NCBI GenBank assembly: GCA_963711635.1
Contig: CAVQEZ010000006.1
Location: 1 to 64,000, forward strand
Origin: CADEED01 sp963711635
Lineage (GTDB): Bacteria; Pseudomonadota; Gammaproteobacteria; Steroidobacterales; Steroidobacteraceae
DNA: 64,000 nt
Direction: 5' to 3'
Within the stretch, counting starts at the first letter, position 1. Each line of letters opens with the position of its first letter. Position numbers and translations under genes: made by a program. Of the stretch, positions 45,461-57,134 are shown piece by piece. The notes below the pieces were generated by a model, which saw nothing but the letters and a program-made list of their open reading frames with translations, was not told where the DNA came from and did no database searches.

Positions 45461-45927
45461 GATCGACGATTTACGCGGCGCTGATTTTCATGACGACCGC
45501 CGGCGGGCCTGGCGCCGCCGGGCTGCCGGAACCGCTCAAGGCCTGCGTGGACATGCGCCGCGATTCCGAGAGGCTGGCCTGCTATGACCGTGCAGTGGCC
45601 GCGATCGAATCGGGCGCGACCGCACCGACCCCTTCTCCGGAAAACATGTTCGGTGCGAATGTCGACACCGAAGACTCCCCGGAGGATTCCGACAACAAAC
45701 GCGACGAACTGAGGCAGATCAGCGGCGCTGTCACCTCCACGCGCCACGCCGACGATGGGATGATTGTGGTGACGCTCGACAATGGCCAGGTGTGGCGCCA
45801 GCAGGACGGCAATGTCACCTTGACCATCGACTCGGGTGACACCGTGACGGTGGTGCGGGCCAGCATGGGCACCTTCCGCATCACCGACAAGAGAGGCCGG
45901 TCCGCGCGCTTCAAGCGCCTGCGATGA
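45457..45927 (+). CDS. exported hypothetical protein with RLACYDR motif
   Basis: 156 residues. Start overlaps the hydroxylase stop (ATGA). The signal peptide ends near GGPGAAG. The mature part has LKACVDMRRDSERLACYDRAVAAI, a motif with two conserved-type cysteines seen at the N-terminus of many small exported gammaproteobacterial proteins, then an acidic linker and a beta-rich end (GAVTSTRHADDGMIVVTLDNGQVWRQ, VTVVRASMGTFRITDKRGRSARFKRL). Function is unknown. Cotranscribed with its neighbours on both sides. Confidence 0.75.
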   Translation: MRSTIYAALIFMTTAGGPGAAGLPEPLKACVDMRRDSERLACYDRAVAAIESGATAPTPSPENMFGANVDTEDSPEDSDNKRDELRQISGAVTSTRHADDGMIVVTLDNGQVWRQQDGNVTLTIDSGDTVTVVRASMGTFRITDKRGRSARFKRLR

Positions 45928-45941
45928 GAGGTGGGAAAGTC

Positions 45942-46328
45942 ATGACATCCCGCGCATGGTTTTCGACGATGGCGGCAGCGCTGTTCACGGCCTGCGCGTC
46001 GCAGCCGGACGCGCCACCGGCCGCCGAAGCGGCGCAATCCGCGCCGCTGCCCGCGGTGCAGACCGAGGCCGAAGCCGCACAACAACTCGAGAAAAAATTC
46101 CAGGAAGCCGCCAGGGGCTACAAGATCGTGGAGCGCGACGGCAGGACGCTGTACTGCAAGCGCGAGAAGGTCCTGGGCAGCACCATCCCCACCCTGCAAT
46201 GCATGACCGAGCCGCAGCTGCGGCTGCAGGTCGAGAACATGGAAGAGCTGCGCGGCCGCATGCGCAACAGCGCCAAGTGCACCATGGGGCGCAGCGGGGG
46301 CGGCGGCGGCGCCTGCGGCGGCAGTTGA
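45942..46328 (+). CDS. small exported lipoprotein, hypothetical
   Basis: 128 residues from MTSRAWFSTMAAALFTACASQ, with a lipobox TAC and a ribosome-binding site GAGGTGGGAAAG upstream. An earlier ATG at 45924 overlaps the preceding gene. The mature part is alanine/glutamate-rich, then GYKIVERDGRTLYCKREKVLGSTIPTLQCMTEPQLRLQVENMEELR, with two cysteines, and a glycine-rich cysteine-containing end. Similar small cysteine-pair proteins occur in this bacterial group, but I cannot name a family. Confidence 0.7.
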   Translation: MTSRAWFSTMAAALFTACASQPDAPPAAEAAQSAPLPAVQTEAEAAQQLEKKFQEAARGYKIVERDGRTLYCKREKVLGSTIPTLQCMTEPQLRLQVENMEELRGRMRNSAKCTMGRSGGGGGACGGS

Positions 46329-46334
46329 AAAGGC

Positions 46335-46361
46335 GAGCGGCGGGCACGAAGCCCGCCGCTC
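46335..46361 (-). terminator. Rho-independent terminator between converging genes
   Basis: An 11-bp perfect hairpin GAGCGGCGGGC-acgaa-GCCCGCCGCTC. Read on the minus strand it is followed by GCCTTTTC, so it fits best as the end of the TonB receptor gene (stop at 46370), but it may serve both directions. Confidence 0.75.
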
Positions 46362-46369
46362 CCTATCTA

Positions 46370-49300
46370 CTAGAAGTCGATGGTCAGCGTGGCGAAGACC
46401 TGGCGACCCATGGAGTCGTAGACCTGCGCCCAGGTATTGCCATTGCACGGACCCGCGGGGCAGTCGTTGACGCCGCCCGACGGGATGATGGGCGGTGTCT
46501 TGTCGAACAGATTGTTCGCGCCCACGCGGAACGTGAACCTCTCGGCGAAGGACATGCTCGCCGTCAGGTCGAAGTAGTTATAGGCCGGAACGCCATTGGC
46601 AATGCCATTTTCGTTGAACGGACCGGATAACTGTTCGCTGGGATTCAGGCGCTCGGTCTTCGCATCGCCGTAGTAGCGCCACGTGGCCGCCACATCCAGG
46701 CCCATCCACGGCGTACGCCAGTTGGTGCGCAGTGAATGACGCCACTCCGGCGCGGGCACGGTGCAGGTGCCACCGTAGTAGCCCACGCAGTCGTACGACG
46801 GGAAGCCCGTGATGGGCGCGGAACTCAACTCGTTGAGCCAGGTACCGACCAGGTTGAAGCCCAGGCGATGCTCGCCCAGGTTCAGCGTGTAACTGGTCTG
46901 CAGATCGACGCCGCTGGTGGCCAGCTCGCCGATGTTCTCGCTGACGTCATCGATGTACCCGTTCAGCGTGCGCCACAACGAACCGCTGCTGTCGCGATGA
47001 ATGCGATTGCAGAATTCGGGCAGCGCCGTCGCGATGCAATTGTTGATGTAGGCGTCGGCATTGCCGCCGGTGGTCTGGCTGATGGTGTCTTCGATGCTGA
47101 TGTCGAAGTAGTCGACCGCGATGCTCAGGTCGCCGATGTTCGGGCGCAGCACGAAACCGGCGGAGATCGTGTCCGAGCTCTCGGCAGTCACCGTCGGGTT
47201 GCCACCCAGCAGGCCGTTGTATTGGCCGGCGGGGTTCTCCGCGATGTTGCCGTACTGCCCCGCTGTCATGCCCGTGAGCGCGCACTCCTCCGGCGTCACA
47301 TCGAGATCTTCGGCAGCACCGGCGCAGGGATCCTGCGAGCCATCGAGCGCCACGGACGGCGGCTGGAAGAGTTCGCCGATGTTCGGTGCCCGCACCGCGC
47401 GCTGGAAGCTGGCGCGCAGGCGCAGCATGTCCATCGGCGCCCAGTCGACGCCGAACTTGTACGTGTCCGTGGTGAATCCCGAGCTGTAGTCCGAATAGCG
47501 GTAGCCCGCTTCCAGCGACAGCGTCTGCATGCCGGTCTTGCCTTCGACCAGCGGCAGGCGTCCCTCGAAAAAGACTTCCGACACGTCGAATCGTCCCGAG
47601 ACCGGCAGCTCGGCACCGCCCTGTCCGGCCAGATCGCCGCTCGAGAACGCGACGTCGGTCTCGAATTCGGTTTTCTCGTCGCGGTATTCGGCGCCGAAGT
47701 TCAGCACCAGTCCGGTCTCGGCGCTCGGTAGTTTGACCGAATTGCCGAGGTCGGCCGTGAAGTCCGCGTGCAGCGATCTGCTGGCGCGCGTTGGCGCGCT
47801 GGAAGCCCGGGGTCTGCAGGTAGCCGAGCGCCGCTCGTTCACGCCGCCCGGCTGCCAGATGTTCCACGGTACGCAGTACGGATCGTCGTTGGCCGGATCG
47901 GCATCCGCGTTCACCAGGCAGACGAACTGCCCCGTGCGCATCGGCGCTGGCATTGACGGCCAGGCCCGTGCGCCGGATCGAGAAGTCGTTGAAGTAGGTG
48001 CTGTTGCGCTTGGTTTCACCGTGCTGGAAATACACGTCGTAGCTCAGCATTTCATTGATGTCGCCACGCACGCCGGCGATCACGCGATACGACTCGTGGC
48101 CGATGTCGTCCCTGCGCCCGCCTCCTTCGGTGTTGCGGCGCCCGATCAGCACGGTGCCGAAGTCGTCCGGCCCGAGCCCGAACTGCGCCGCAGAACTGGT
48201 CGAACATCGACTGCGACCAATACGGGTTGTCGCAGTTGACGTCGTACTGGCCGAAGAACGAACCCGACGGCGCAATCTGGGCCACCGAGCGGTCGTCCAT
48301 GAACATCAGTTCGCCGTACACGTCGGCCTGGTCGCTCATCTTGAAGTTGGCGAACACGCCGGCCGTGTAACGCTCATCCGGCCGCTGGTAGAAGTTCACC
48401 GGACCGAAGTTGTACTGGTCCGTGTCGACGAACGGACGCAGCGTGCCATCCGGATTGAACGTGCATCCGTCGAGCGCCGGGCAGGCTGCCGGTCCGAGAT
48501 CGTCCGTGCCGGCCGGTGTGCCCGGCGGATCAGGATGTAGAACGCCGCCGGATCGGACGTCTGCGAACCACCGCAGGTGAAATCGTTGCCGGTCGCAGCC
48601 AGGTTCAGCGTGCACGCGCTGTAGTCGAACTGTGACTGCAGCACCGGATCGACTTCGCGATAGCGTGGCGTAGAAGGTCGCGTGGCCGCGTCCCTCGGCG
48701 CCGCCGATACCGACCGCGATGGAGAAGTCCTTCGCATAACCTCCCGTGAAACGTGCCGCTCGGGCAGATCGTAGCTGCGCGCCTTCGACCACGTTCTGGA
48801 TGCGGTCGCTGATCGTTGCTGTGCTGGTAGAAGCTGTAGTTAGAGTCGATGCGCACGCCTTCGAAGTCCGTGTCCATCACGAAATTCACGACGCCGGCGA
48901 CGGCGTCGGCGCCGTACACCGACGAGGCGCCGCCGGTGAGCACATCGACCCGCTTCACCAGCGACAGCGGAATCTGGTTCAGGTCGGCGGCACTGCCACC
49001 GTCCGGATCGCCAGGCATGAGGCGCCGGCCGTTGACGAGTACCAGGGTGCGTTGCGAACCCAGCCCTCGAAGGTCCACGGAGGCGGTGCCATCGGAATCA
49101 TTGGAAATATTGCCGCCCTGGGCCGCGAAGGCCTGGGGCAGCTGGTTGAGAACGTCCTCGATTCGCGTCTTGCCCGTCAGGCTCAATTCTTCAGAACCGA
49201 TCGCGGTGATCGGGCTGATGCTTTGAAGGTTTGGGGAGACGATTCGCGAACCTGTGACGACCACTTCATCCATCGTTTCGCTCGAGTCCTGCTCCTGTGC

Positions 49301-49387
49301 AAGCGCCGGCGATATGAGAATCGCCGGAGCCGTACTCATCAGGAGGGCGAGTCGAACGGCCTGCCGCACTGATTGGTGTTTAGCCAT
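46370..49387 (-). CDS. TonB-dependent outer-membrane receptor 1 (frameshifted)
   Basis: About 1,005 residues. Start MAKHQSVRQAVRLALLMSTAPAILISPALAQEQ with signal peptide. The TonB box region is MDEVVVTGSRI, followed by the plug domain (RIEDVLNQLPQAFAAQ, SVDLRGLGSQRTLVLVNGRRL, IPLSLVKRVDVLTGGASSVYGADAVAGVVNFV). The barrel ends FTFRVGANNLFDKTPPIIP and ...QVFATLTIDF. The ligand cannot be told from sequence; it belongs to the large outer-membrane receptor type common in Xanthomonadales-like bacteria. Frameshifts lie near 47780, 47940, 48190, 48540, 48660 and 48750. Confidence 0.9.
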
Positions 49388-49782
49388 GACTATCACCTGG
49401 TTGGGTTGAGGATCGGTACGCCGACCTCCACACCGGAAGTGGCGACGGGGACGGTCCGATGCAGTGCGCGAGATCTGCGTCCCGACTTCAGGGTCCTGAA
49501 GCAGCCGGCCTGGCTTTTATCGACATGTCTCGGATCTGACCCAGCGGCCCGAAGCTACGTCCGCGTCCGCGCCAGAGACAACACGCGTGCGACAAGGCGT
49601 TTCCATTGCTGGAAATCGCCAAAAGACTTTTAAAACAATCGGTTGTGCATACGAAGATCGTTCGCTGCAGGCCACTCGTTGCGCCAATGCGACCGGACTT
49701 CAACAAGTCGTGTCGGATTCCGACAACCGCGGCGCGGCCGCGCTGACGGAGGGCTCCCATCGCCGGCAAGAAATCGCGGGCA
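49388..49782. other. 395-base intergenic region upstream of receptor 1
   Basis: No gene is supported. The region lies between the terminator of receptor 2 and the start of receptor 1 and should hold the receptor 1 promoter. Base composition is more AT-rich around 49600-49700. I saw no clear operator. Confidence 0.4.
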
Positions 49783-49811
49783 AAAAAAAGGGCGGCCCTC
49801 GCGGGCCGCCC
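49783..49811 (-). terminator. strong Rho-independent terminator of receptor 2
   Basis: A 9-bp hairpin GGGCGGCCC-tcgc-GGGCCGCCC (49790 to 49811 on the plus strand) is followed on the minus strand by eight T residues (A-run at 49782-49789). It lies 27 bases after the receptor gene's stop codon. Confidence 0.88.
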
Positions 49812-49837
49812 CAATCTTTCTTCTGGATCGTTGTTAG

Positions 49838-52800
49838 TTAGAAGTCGAGTTTCACACCGACGCGGAAGTAGCGACCCATGACGTTGGGACCCTGCCAGGC
49901 CGGGTTGTAGTTGAACAGGCCATACGCCGCCGACGGGTCAAAGTCCGCTTCGATGCCGAACACGTTCAGGACATCGAGATAGACCGTGTACTTGTCGTTG
50001 AACGTGTGGCGAGCCGTGAGGTCCGCGTTCCACACCGCCGGCTGCGTGCAGTTGACCGGGTCACCGTTGACATAGGTCAGTGTCGAAGCATGTCCGGCCG
50101 CATTGCCCGCGCAATCACCCTCGATGCCACCGAAGTCGATCGACGCCGTGTCGTAACCGCTGGTGTAGTACGCAGTCAGCGAAACGGACGTCGCACCGAA
50201 CTCCATCGTGTTCTGCCAGGAGCCGCGATACTTCGGCGCACCCGAGCAGGAGGTGATGTTGCAGGGGCTCAACGTGCCGTCGTAACGCAGCGTGGCACCC
50301 GCATCGGTGATCAGCTCGAACTTCTGGAGGTACGACACGTCCAGCGAACTGCGCCACGTCATCGTGTCGCCGATCGGCAGGCTCAGGTTGGCACCGAAGT
50401 CGATGCCGCTGACCTTCTGGCTGTCCTGGTTGGTGAACGAGGACTCGATGAAGCCCAGCAGCGGCAGCGCATTCGGGAACGCCGCATCCGGAACAGCCGG
50501 TGTCACGGTGAAGCCCGGAATGTTGACCACGCCATCGTTCAGGTAGTACGCGTCTTCCACCGGTGTCGTATCGGTCACGCCGACGATCAGGTTCTCGACC
50601 TCGATGTTCCAGTAGTCCAGCGTGAAGCTGAGGTTGGACATCGGCTCGAACACGATGCCGGCCGTGAACGACGTCGACTCCTCGGGATCGAGCTCAGGAT
50701 TGCCGGTCTGCGTCAGACCCATGCTGTACTGCGTCGTCGCGTAACCGTTGTTGCCGTGCTCCGCGCAGAACGCCGCGTAAGCGACGCAGTCCACCGTGCG
50801 GTTCACGTAGCCGGTGGTCGGCAGACCGAACGACTCGTTGAAGCTCGGAATGCGATAGCCCTGCGACCAGGTGCCGCGCACCGCGAGCATCTCCACCGGC
50901 GTGATCTTCAAGCCGAACTTCGGAGAGAAGTTTGACTGGCCAGTGGAGTACTTGTCGTAACGACCCGACGCGTTCAACTCCAGCATCTCGACGATCGGAG
51001 CGCTGACTTCGAAGAACGCCGACTTCACGTCGCGTTCACCCGCAGTGCCGACCGCGTTGATCGAGTAGTAGCGCGTGTACGGCGCCGTGGTGTTGGCCGG
51101 GTTGCCGCTGGGCGCGTCGATCGACTCTTCGCGATACGCCACACCGACGGCCGCCTGCAGCGAGCCACCGGGCAGGTCCACGATTTCCTTGCTGACGTTG
51201 CCCTGCACCTGCCACAGGCGCGCTGGCGAGTACTTGCTGTTGGTCGGGGCGATGTAATCCCAGGTTTCCTCGTCCGTGGCAGCCGGGTCCGCGAAGTTGA
51301 AGGTACCGCGGGCCGCAGCGTCCCAGACGCGTTGCGGGATCATGTAGTTGCCTTCCGTGCGGGTCAGTCCCACCTCGGAGGCGGTGAAGTCGGCCGCGTA
51401 GCGCCAGCCCTCACCGAAGCTGCCTTCGAGACCCGCCACGCCACGCAGTGCGCGCGAGCTGGTTTCGACGGTGCGGCCGCGCGGCGAACGCGCGAAGATC
51501 TGCGCGCGCTGGCCGGCTGCCGCGTACGGGTTGTACGGGTTCAGCTGGCCGTTGGCCGCCGTACAGCCGGTGTTTTCGCCGTTGAACGTGCCGACACCGC
51601 CCGGGCAAACGTAAACCGGAAGGATGACGTTCGCGGCCGCGAGACCCGCCGGATTCGGCGGCGGCAGCGCGCCATTCATGCCCAGCGGCGTGAACGACGC
51701 GAACGTGTCGCGTCTTGTAGAAGTTCGCCATCGCGTAGAACTGGGTGTTCTCGCCGATGTTGGTCGTGAAGCGCAGCGACAGGCCGGTACGCTCGGATTT
51801 CCGGCTGCAGCATGATGTACTTGTTCTGGAAATCGACTTCGCAGACGCCATCCAGCGGCGCGGTCGTCGCACCAGCGATTCCGTTTGCCGGGTCGCCGTT
51901 GAGCTGCTCGGCGGTGAGAATGTTGCGGCGAACCCGCGGCATCCCGCCGGATTCAGGTACGAGTAACGGCCGTTACCGAGCGGCAGCACCGGCCGCGACC
52001 GGCCGTACCAGGGCGACGCCCGGAACGCTGACCATCGTGCCGAAGCCGTCGAGCCGTCGATGTCGTTCGCGGTGTTCTGCTGCTCCGCGGTGACGCCGTT
52101 CCAGTTGAGATTCGTCATGCAGCTGCCGGCTGTCGCCGCAGATGCGCTGCAAATTCTGTGTGTTGAACGGGAAGTCGCGGTCGCGCGCCCAGAGCGCATC
52201 CTGCTTCTGGTACTCGGCGCTGATGTAGAAGTTGTAGCCCTCGCTCTCGAGGTTGCCGTGACCCCAGGTCAGGTCGAAGCGGTTTTCGTCACCGCCGCCT
52301 TCCTGCGGACATCGCGGTCGCACCGCCGAAATGCAGGCCCTGGATCTCTTTCTTGGTGATGATGTTGACCACGCCGGCAATGGCGTCGGCGCCGTAGGTC
52401 GAGGACGCGCCGTCACGCAGGACTTCGATTCTCTCGACGATGGCACTCGGGATGGTGTTGAGGTCGACGAAGTTGCGCTGGCCGTCGTCCGCGAGCGGAT
52501 ACGGAGCAATGCGCAGGCCGTCCGCCACCGACAGCGTGGACTGGACCGTCAGGCCGCGCAGTGCCGGCGCGTTGGCGCCGCTGGCGAAGTTGAAGCCTGT
52601 ATTCCAACCCTGCTGGATGGTGCCGGCATTGTTGGCAGAGAGACGTTGGATCGCCTCTGAGACGGTGTTGATGCCACGCTCTTCCAGTGTTTCCGCGCTG
52701 AGCACGGTTACTGGAGAGGGGGTTTCCGCGTCAGTACGCCGAAGGATGGAGCCGGTAACGACGACTTCTTCCAGCGGCTGATCGGACCCTTTGGGCGCTT

Positions 52801-52921
52801 CCTGGGCGAGCGCGACGGTGGTCGGCATGACCGCGCCGGCAGCAATTGCCGCGGCGAGCAGCGTACGACGAACCGCGGTGCTGACCAGGCTTTCACGTGA
52901 GTGACCTGACTTCAGACTCAT
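49838..52921 (-). CDS. TonB-dependent outer-membrane receptor 2 (frameshifted)
   Basis: About 1,027 residues. Start MSLKSGHSRESLVSTAVRRTLLAAAIAAGAVMPTTVALAQEA with signal peptide; TonB box LEEVVVTGSIL; plug NTVSEAIQRLSANNAGTIQQGWNTGF, APALRGLTVQSTLSVADGLR, IPSAIVERIEVLRDGASSTYGADAIAGVVNII. The long barrel includes FGLKITPVEMLAVRGTWSQGYRIPSFNESFG and LDVLNVFGIEADFDPSAAYG, ending YFRVGVKLDF. Frameshifts sit near 51680, 51800, 51950, 52030, 52115 and 52310. The ligand is unknown. The two receptor genes face the same way but each has its own terminator. Confidence 0.9.
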
Positions 52922-53241
52922 ATTTTTTGTCCCCGCAAATGGTGTTCCCGGTGCGCACCGCGCATCGGGTTACAGAGGGTTGGGCGCCGTCAGATGCCGA
53001 GATTTACGAGCACGCAATAGCTCGCGGTCGGGTCCACGCCATAGGGTGACCCGCCAATACGGCGAATACGAAACGCTTCAAACTCCTGCAATGCGGGGAG
53101 CCTACCACGGCTTGTACCCAAAACAACACAGAGGGCGTTAATTTGCGGCGAAACGAAGGCCAGACCCGTGGTAATCACGCGACGGATGAGGGACGGCGTC
53201 AGAGTAAACCGGACAAGGGACTAGAATTGCCGGCCCGCCCT
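52922..53241. other. 320-base divergent region with a 12-base palindrome
   Basis: Between receptor 2 (minus, start 52921) and the histidine kinase (plus, start 53242). A perfect 12-base palindrome CGGTGCGCACCG lies at 52949-52960, 28 bases upstream of the receptor start, and could be an operator. An open frame of 62 codons on the minus strand (52990-53178) has no ribosome-binding site or recognisable features and I do not call it a gene. Confidence 0.4.
52949..52960. promoter_or_regulatory. 12-base perfect palindrome, candidate operator
   Basis: CGGTGCGCACCG is symmetric and sits just upstream of the receptor 2 start codon. Symmetry and position alone support regulation. No matching regulator is encoded next to it. 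Confidence 0.3.
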
Positions 53242-55473
53242 ATGGTCCCACCCAAATCAGTCACCCGAACCGCCATTGGCGCCCCGGTCGTCGACCATTC
53301 TGACGCCAGGCTGCGTGCGCTCACCGAGTACGCGCTCGAGATCATCACCGTACAGGACGCCGCCGGGATGTTCACTTACGCGAACGAAGCGGTGATGCGA
53401 TACCTCGGCCATTCAGTGGCGGAGTTGTTAGGGCGCAATGCCGCGGAGTTCCTGCACCCCGATGACGTGGATGCCATGCGCGAGCGCTTTCGCGGCGTGC
53501 TCGCCTCGGAGCTCACGCCCGAGGAACTGAACCGCTTCGAGTACCGCTTCCGCCACAGTGACGGCAGCTGGTGCTGGCTGGAGAGCGTGGCCGTCAACGC
53601 GCTCGCCAATCCCGCGGTGCTGCGGCATCATCGCCCACTCGCGCGACATCAGCCGGCGCAAGGCCAACGAGACGCAGCCTCTCGCTGAATCACGCGCGTT
53701 ACCGCACGGTCGCCGATCTGTCCGAAGGCGCCGTGTACGAATACCTCATGAATGCCGAGCGGCATCTACGAGCTCGAATGGACGCTCGGGCACCGAGCGC
53801 GTCTATGGCTGCAGCGAAGAAGAATATCCGGCGCCGCGGCTGGCAGAGCTTCCTCGTCGGCGACGGCTGGCGAAGAAGCCAGGCTCGCGCGCAGAGCGTT
53901 ATCTGCGTGGCGAGACCGTGGAGTTCACCGCGCAGATTCGCTGCGACCGATGGCGCGTTGCGCTGGATCGAAGTCAAGAATCGCCCGATCGCCGATCCGA
54001 CCACGGGCAGGTTCACGCGCCTGGTCGGCGTCGCGATCGACATCACCGAACGCAAGCAGGCCGCCGATGCCCTGCGCGAGAGCGAATTCCGCTATCGCAC
54101 CGTGGCCGAGCTCACCTCGGGCTTCGTCTACGAAGCCACGGTCGACGAGCACGGCGAAGCGCAGGTGGTCTGGGCGAGCCCGGGGTGGTCGAGAATTCTT
54201 CGGCTGCACTTTCGAGGAACTGAACCGCATCGGCTGGCGGCAGGTGTTCTTTCCCGCCGACCATGCCGGTGCCATCCAGCGCCGCCAACGGCTGCGTCGC
54301 GGTGAACGCACCGAAATGGAGCTGGCGCTGCGGACCATGCGCGGCGAAACGCGCTGGGTTCATCTTGCCAACCAGCCGTTGGTCGCCCTCGACGGCAAGG
54401 TCGACCGCTACATCGGCGTGGTGCACGACATCACGGACCGCAAGGTGAACGAAGAGGTGCTGCGCAGCCAGGCGCTGGCCATCGAGGTGATGCACGAAGG
54501 CGTCGTGCTGTCGGATAGCGGCGGCATCATCCGCATGACGAATCCGGCCTTCGATCGCATGTTCGGCATCGTCGCCGGCGCGCTGATCGGCAAGCACCTC
54601 GAGCGACCTGCCCTGCGATCCGCCTCTCGACCGGCGCATCGCCGAATCCGCCGACGAGGCCGCGGCGCGCGCCGGCGCGCCGCTGGTGAGCGAGCTCACG
54701 GTGCGCGGCTCGCAGGAAGGCGACGCCACGCTGTTCGTCGAAGCGGCCATCACCTCGCTGGTGCTGCGCGGCGAACGTTTCTGGCTGACGATGCTTCAGG
54801 ACGCCACCGCGCGCCGGCAGCTGGAGCGCGAAGTGCTCGAGGCCAGCAACCGCGAGCAGCAACGCATCGGCAACGACCTGCACGACGGACTGGGCCAGGA
54901 GCTGACGGGCATCGCGCTGCTGCTGCGCGGCCTCGAGAATCGCGCCGAACGCGAGGCGCCGGCGCTGTCGCCGTCCATCGAGGAAGTCGCGCTGCTGGTC
55001 AACGACGCCATCTTCACCACGCGCGCGCTGGCGCGCGGGCTCTCGCCGGTGACGTTCGATCGCGGCGGCCTCGCGCTGGCGCTCGAAGAACTGGCGCGCC
55101 GGCTCTCGGCGATGTTTCACATCGACGTGCGCTGCGAGGCGGACGACACGCTGGATCGCGGACTCGAATCGGTGAACGCGCTGCACCTGTACCGCATCGC
55201 GCAGGAAGCGGTGACCAACGCCGCGCAGCATGGCACGGCCGGCAAAGTGCAGATCGAGCTGCGCTGCGACGGAGAACGCGGCCTGCTGCGCATCGAGGAC
55301 AACGGCAGCGGGTTCAACCCGGCCATGCAGCAGTCGAAAGGGCTCGGCCTGCGCATCATGCACTACCGGGCGCAGATGATGGCCGGCTCCCTGCGCGTCG
55401 AGAGCACGCGCGACCCGGCACCGTCGTCAGCTGCTGGTTCCCGCGGGGCAGTCACGTCCTAGCGAAGGAGTGA
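53242..55473 (+). CDS. PAS-domain sensor histidine kinase, NarL-type (frameshifted)
   Basis: About 743 residues. There appear to be four PAS-like modules: one near 53310-53680 (ALEIITVQDAAGMFTYANEAVMRYLGHSVAELLG), others with GRFTRLVGVAIDITERKQAADAL, VDRYIGVVHDITDRKVNEEVL and SGGIIRMTNPAFDRMFGI. The kinase part is of the HisKA_3 type: RIGNDLHDGLGQELTGIALLLRGLE with the phospho-accepting histidine in NDLHDG, then LHLYRIAQEAVTNAAQHG and GLLRIEDNGSGFNP in the ATPase domain, ending VSCWFPRGSH. No transmembrane segment is seen, so it may be cytoplasmic. No response regulator gene lies next to it. Frameshifts near 53620-53780, 54190, 54610, 55420. Confidence 0.82.
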
Positions 55474-55534
55474 CGCGCCTCGATGAGCGCACCATGTTGC
55501 GGCGACAATGAGGTCACGTCCCCTTTCCGCTGGA

Positions 55535-57064
55535 CTAGCGGCGGACTTTGATCCCGGCCGCGATCTTCTGGCTCCACTCCGCGGGACCGGTCTGGTGCAC
55601 CGAGGTGCCGTTGGCATCCACGGCCACGGTCACCGGCATGTCTGCCACGGTGAACTCGTAGATGGCTTCCATGCCGAGGTCCTCGAAGGCCACGACGCGT
55701 GAAGCCTTGATGGCCTTGGATACCAGGTAGGCCGCGCCGCCCACGGCCATGAGATAGGCCGCGCGGTGCTTGCGAATGGCTTCGATGCCCGCGGGGCCGC
55801 GCTCGGCCTTGCCCACCATGGCGATGAGGCCGGTCTTCTCGAGCATCATCTCGGTGAATTTGTCCATGCGCGTGGCGGTCGTCGGGCCCGCGGGCCCGAC
55901 CACTTCGCCGCGCACCGGGTCCACCGGGCCGACGTAGTAGATGACGCGGTTGCGGAAATCGACGCCCGGCGGCAGGGCCTCGCCCTTCGCGAACAGATCC
56001 GCGATGCGTTTGTGCGCGGCATCGCGCCCCGTGAGCATGCGCCCGTTCAGCAGCAGCGATTCGCCCGGCTTCCAGCTCGCGACTTCCGCCGGCGTGAGCG
56101 TGTCGAGGTTCACGCGGCGCGCGTCCGCCGCCGGTGCCCAGTCGATCTTCGGCCAGTCGGAGAGCTTCGGCGGCTCGAGCACGCGCCGGTCCGCTGCCAT
56201 CCAGCGTGAAATGCACGTGCCGCGTGGCCGCGCAGTTCGGAATCATGGCCACGGGCTTGGACGCCGCGTGCGTCGGGTACTCGAAGATCTTCACGTCGAG
56301 CACGGTAGACAGGCCGCCGAGGCCCTGCGCGCCGATGCCGAGCGCGTTGACCTTGTCGTACAGCTCGATGCGCAGCTCTTCGGTCTTCGATCTGCGGGCC
56401 GCGCGCCTTGAGCTCCGCCATGTCGATGGGCTCCATGAGCGCTTCCTTGGCGAGCAGCATCGCCTTCTCGGCGGAACCGCCGATGCCGATGCCCAACATC
56501 CCCGGCGGGCACCAGCCCGCGCCCATGAGCGGCACGGTCTTCAGCACCCAGTCGACCAGCGAGTCCGACGGATTCAGCATCACGAATTTCGACTTGTTCT
56601 CCGAGCCGCCGCCCTTGGCGGCCACGGTGATCTCGAGCTCGTCGCCGGGCACCAGCCGCGTGTGGATCACCGCCGGCGTGTTGTCGCTGCGTGTTCCTGC
56701 GCGAGAAGTTCGGGTCGGCAACGATGGACGCGCGCAGCTTGTTGTCGGGATGTAGATAGGCGCGGCGCACGCCTTCGTTGATCATGTCCTCGAAGCCCAT
56801 GCTGCGCTTCCCAGCGCACGTTCATGCCCACTTTGGCGAACACCATGACGATGCCGGTGTCCTGGCAGATCGGGCCGGCGCCCCTCGGCGCACATGCGCG
56901 AATTGGTGAGGATCTGCGCGATGGCGTCGCGCGCCGCCGGCGATTGCTTCGAGCTCGTAGGCCCGGCCGAGCGCGCGGATGTAATCCGGCGGATGGAAGT
57001 ACGAGATGTACTGCAACGCGTCGGCGACGCTGGCGATCAGGTCCTGCTGCTTGATGGTGTTCAT
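55535..57064 (-). CDS. class I fumarate hydratase (frameshifted)
   Basis: 509 residues, normal for the iron-sulfur class I fumarases. N-terminal MNTIKQQDLIASVADALQYISYFHPPDYIRAL, then MINEGVRRAY, NKSKFVMLNPSDSLVDWVLKTVPLMGAGWCPPGMLGIGIGGSAEKAMLLAKEALMEPIDM, the conserved IPNCAATRHVHF, and a C-terminal domain VGPAGPTTATRMDKFTEMMLEKTGLIAMVGKAERG, ending AEWSQKIAAGIKVRR. The iron-sulfur cysteines are partly in frameshifted stretches. It interconverts fumarate and malate in the TCA cycle. Insertions near 56805, 56700, 56390 and 56205 disrupt the frame. Divergent from the dehydrogenase gene. Confidence 0.92.
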
Positions 57065-57134
57065 AACTTCAGCTTAAGGGCTGACAACATTTTAGCGCGG
57101 CGATGCGCGCGCGTTTCGGTTAAGTTTTCCGCAT

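Noticed and set aside
52990..53178. 62-codon minus-strand frame upstream of TonB receptor 2
   Set aside because: No ribosome-binding site, no recognisable feature, and it lies in a region that should hold two promoters.
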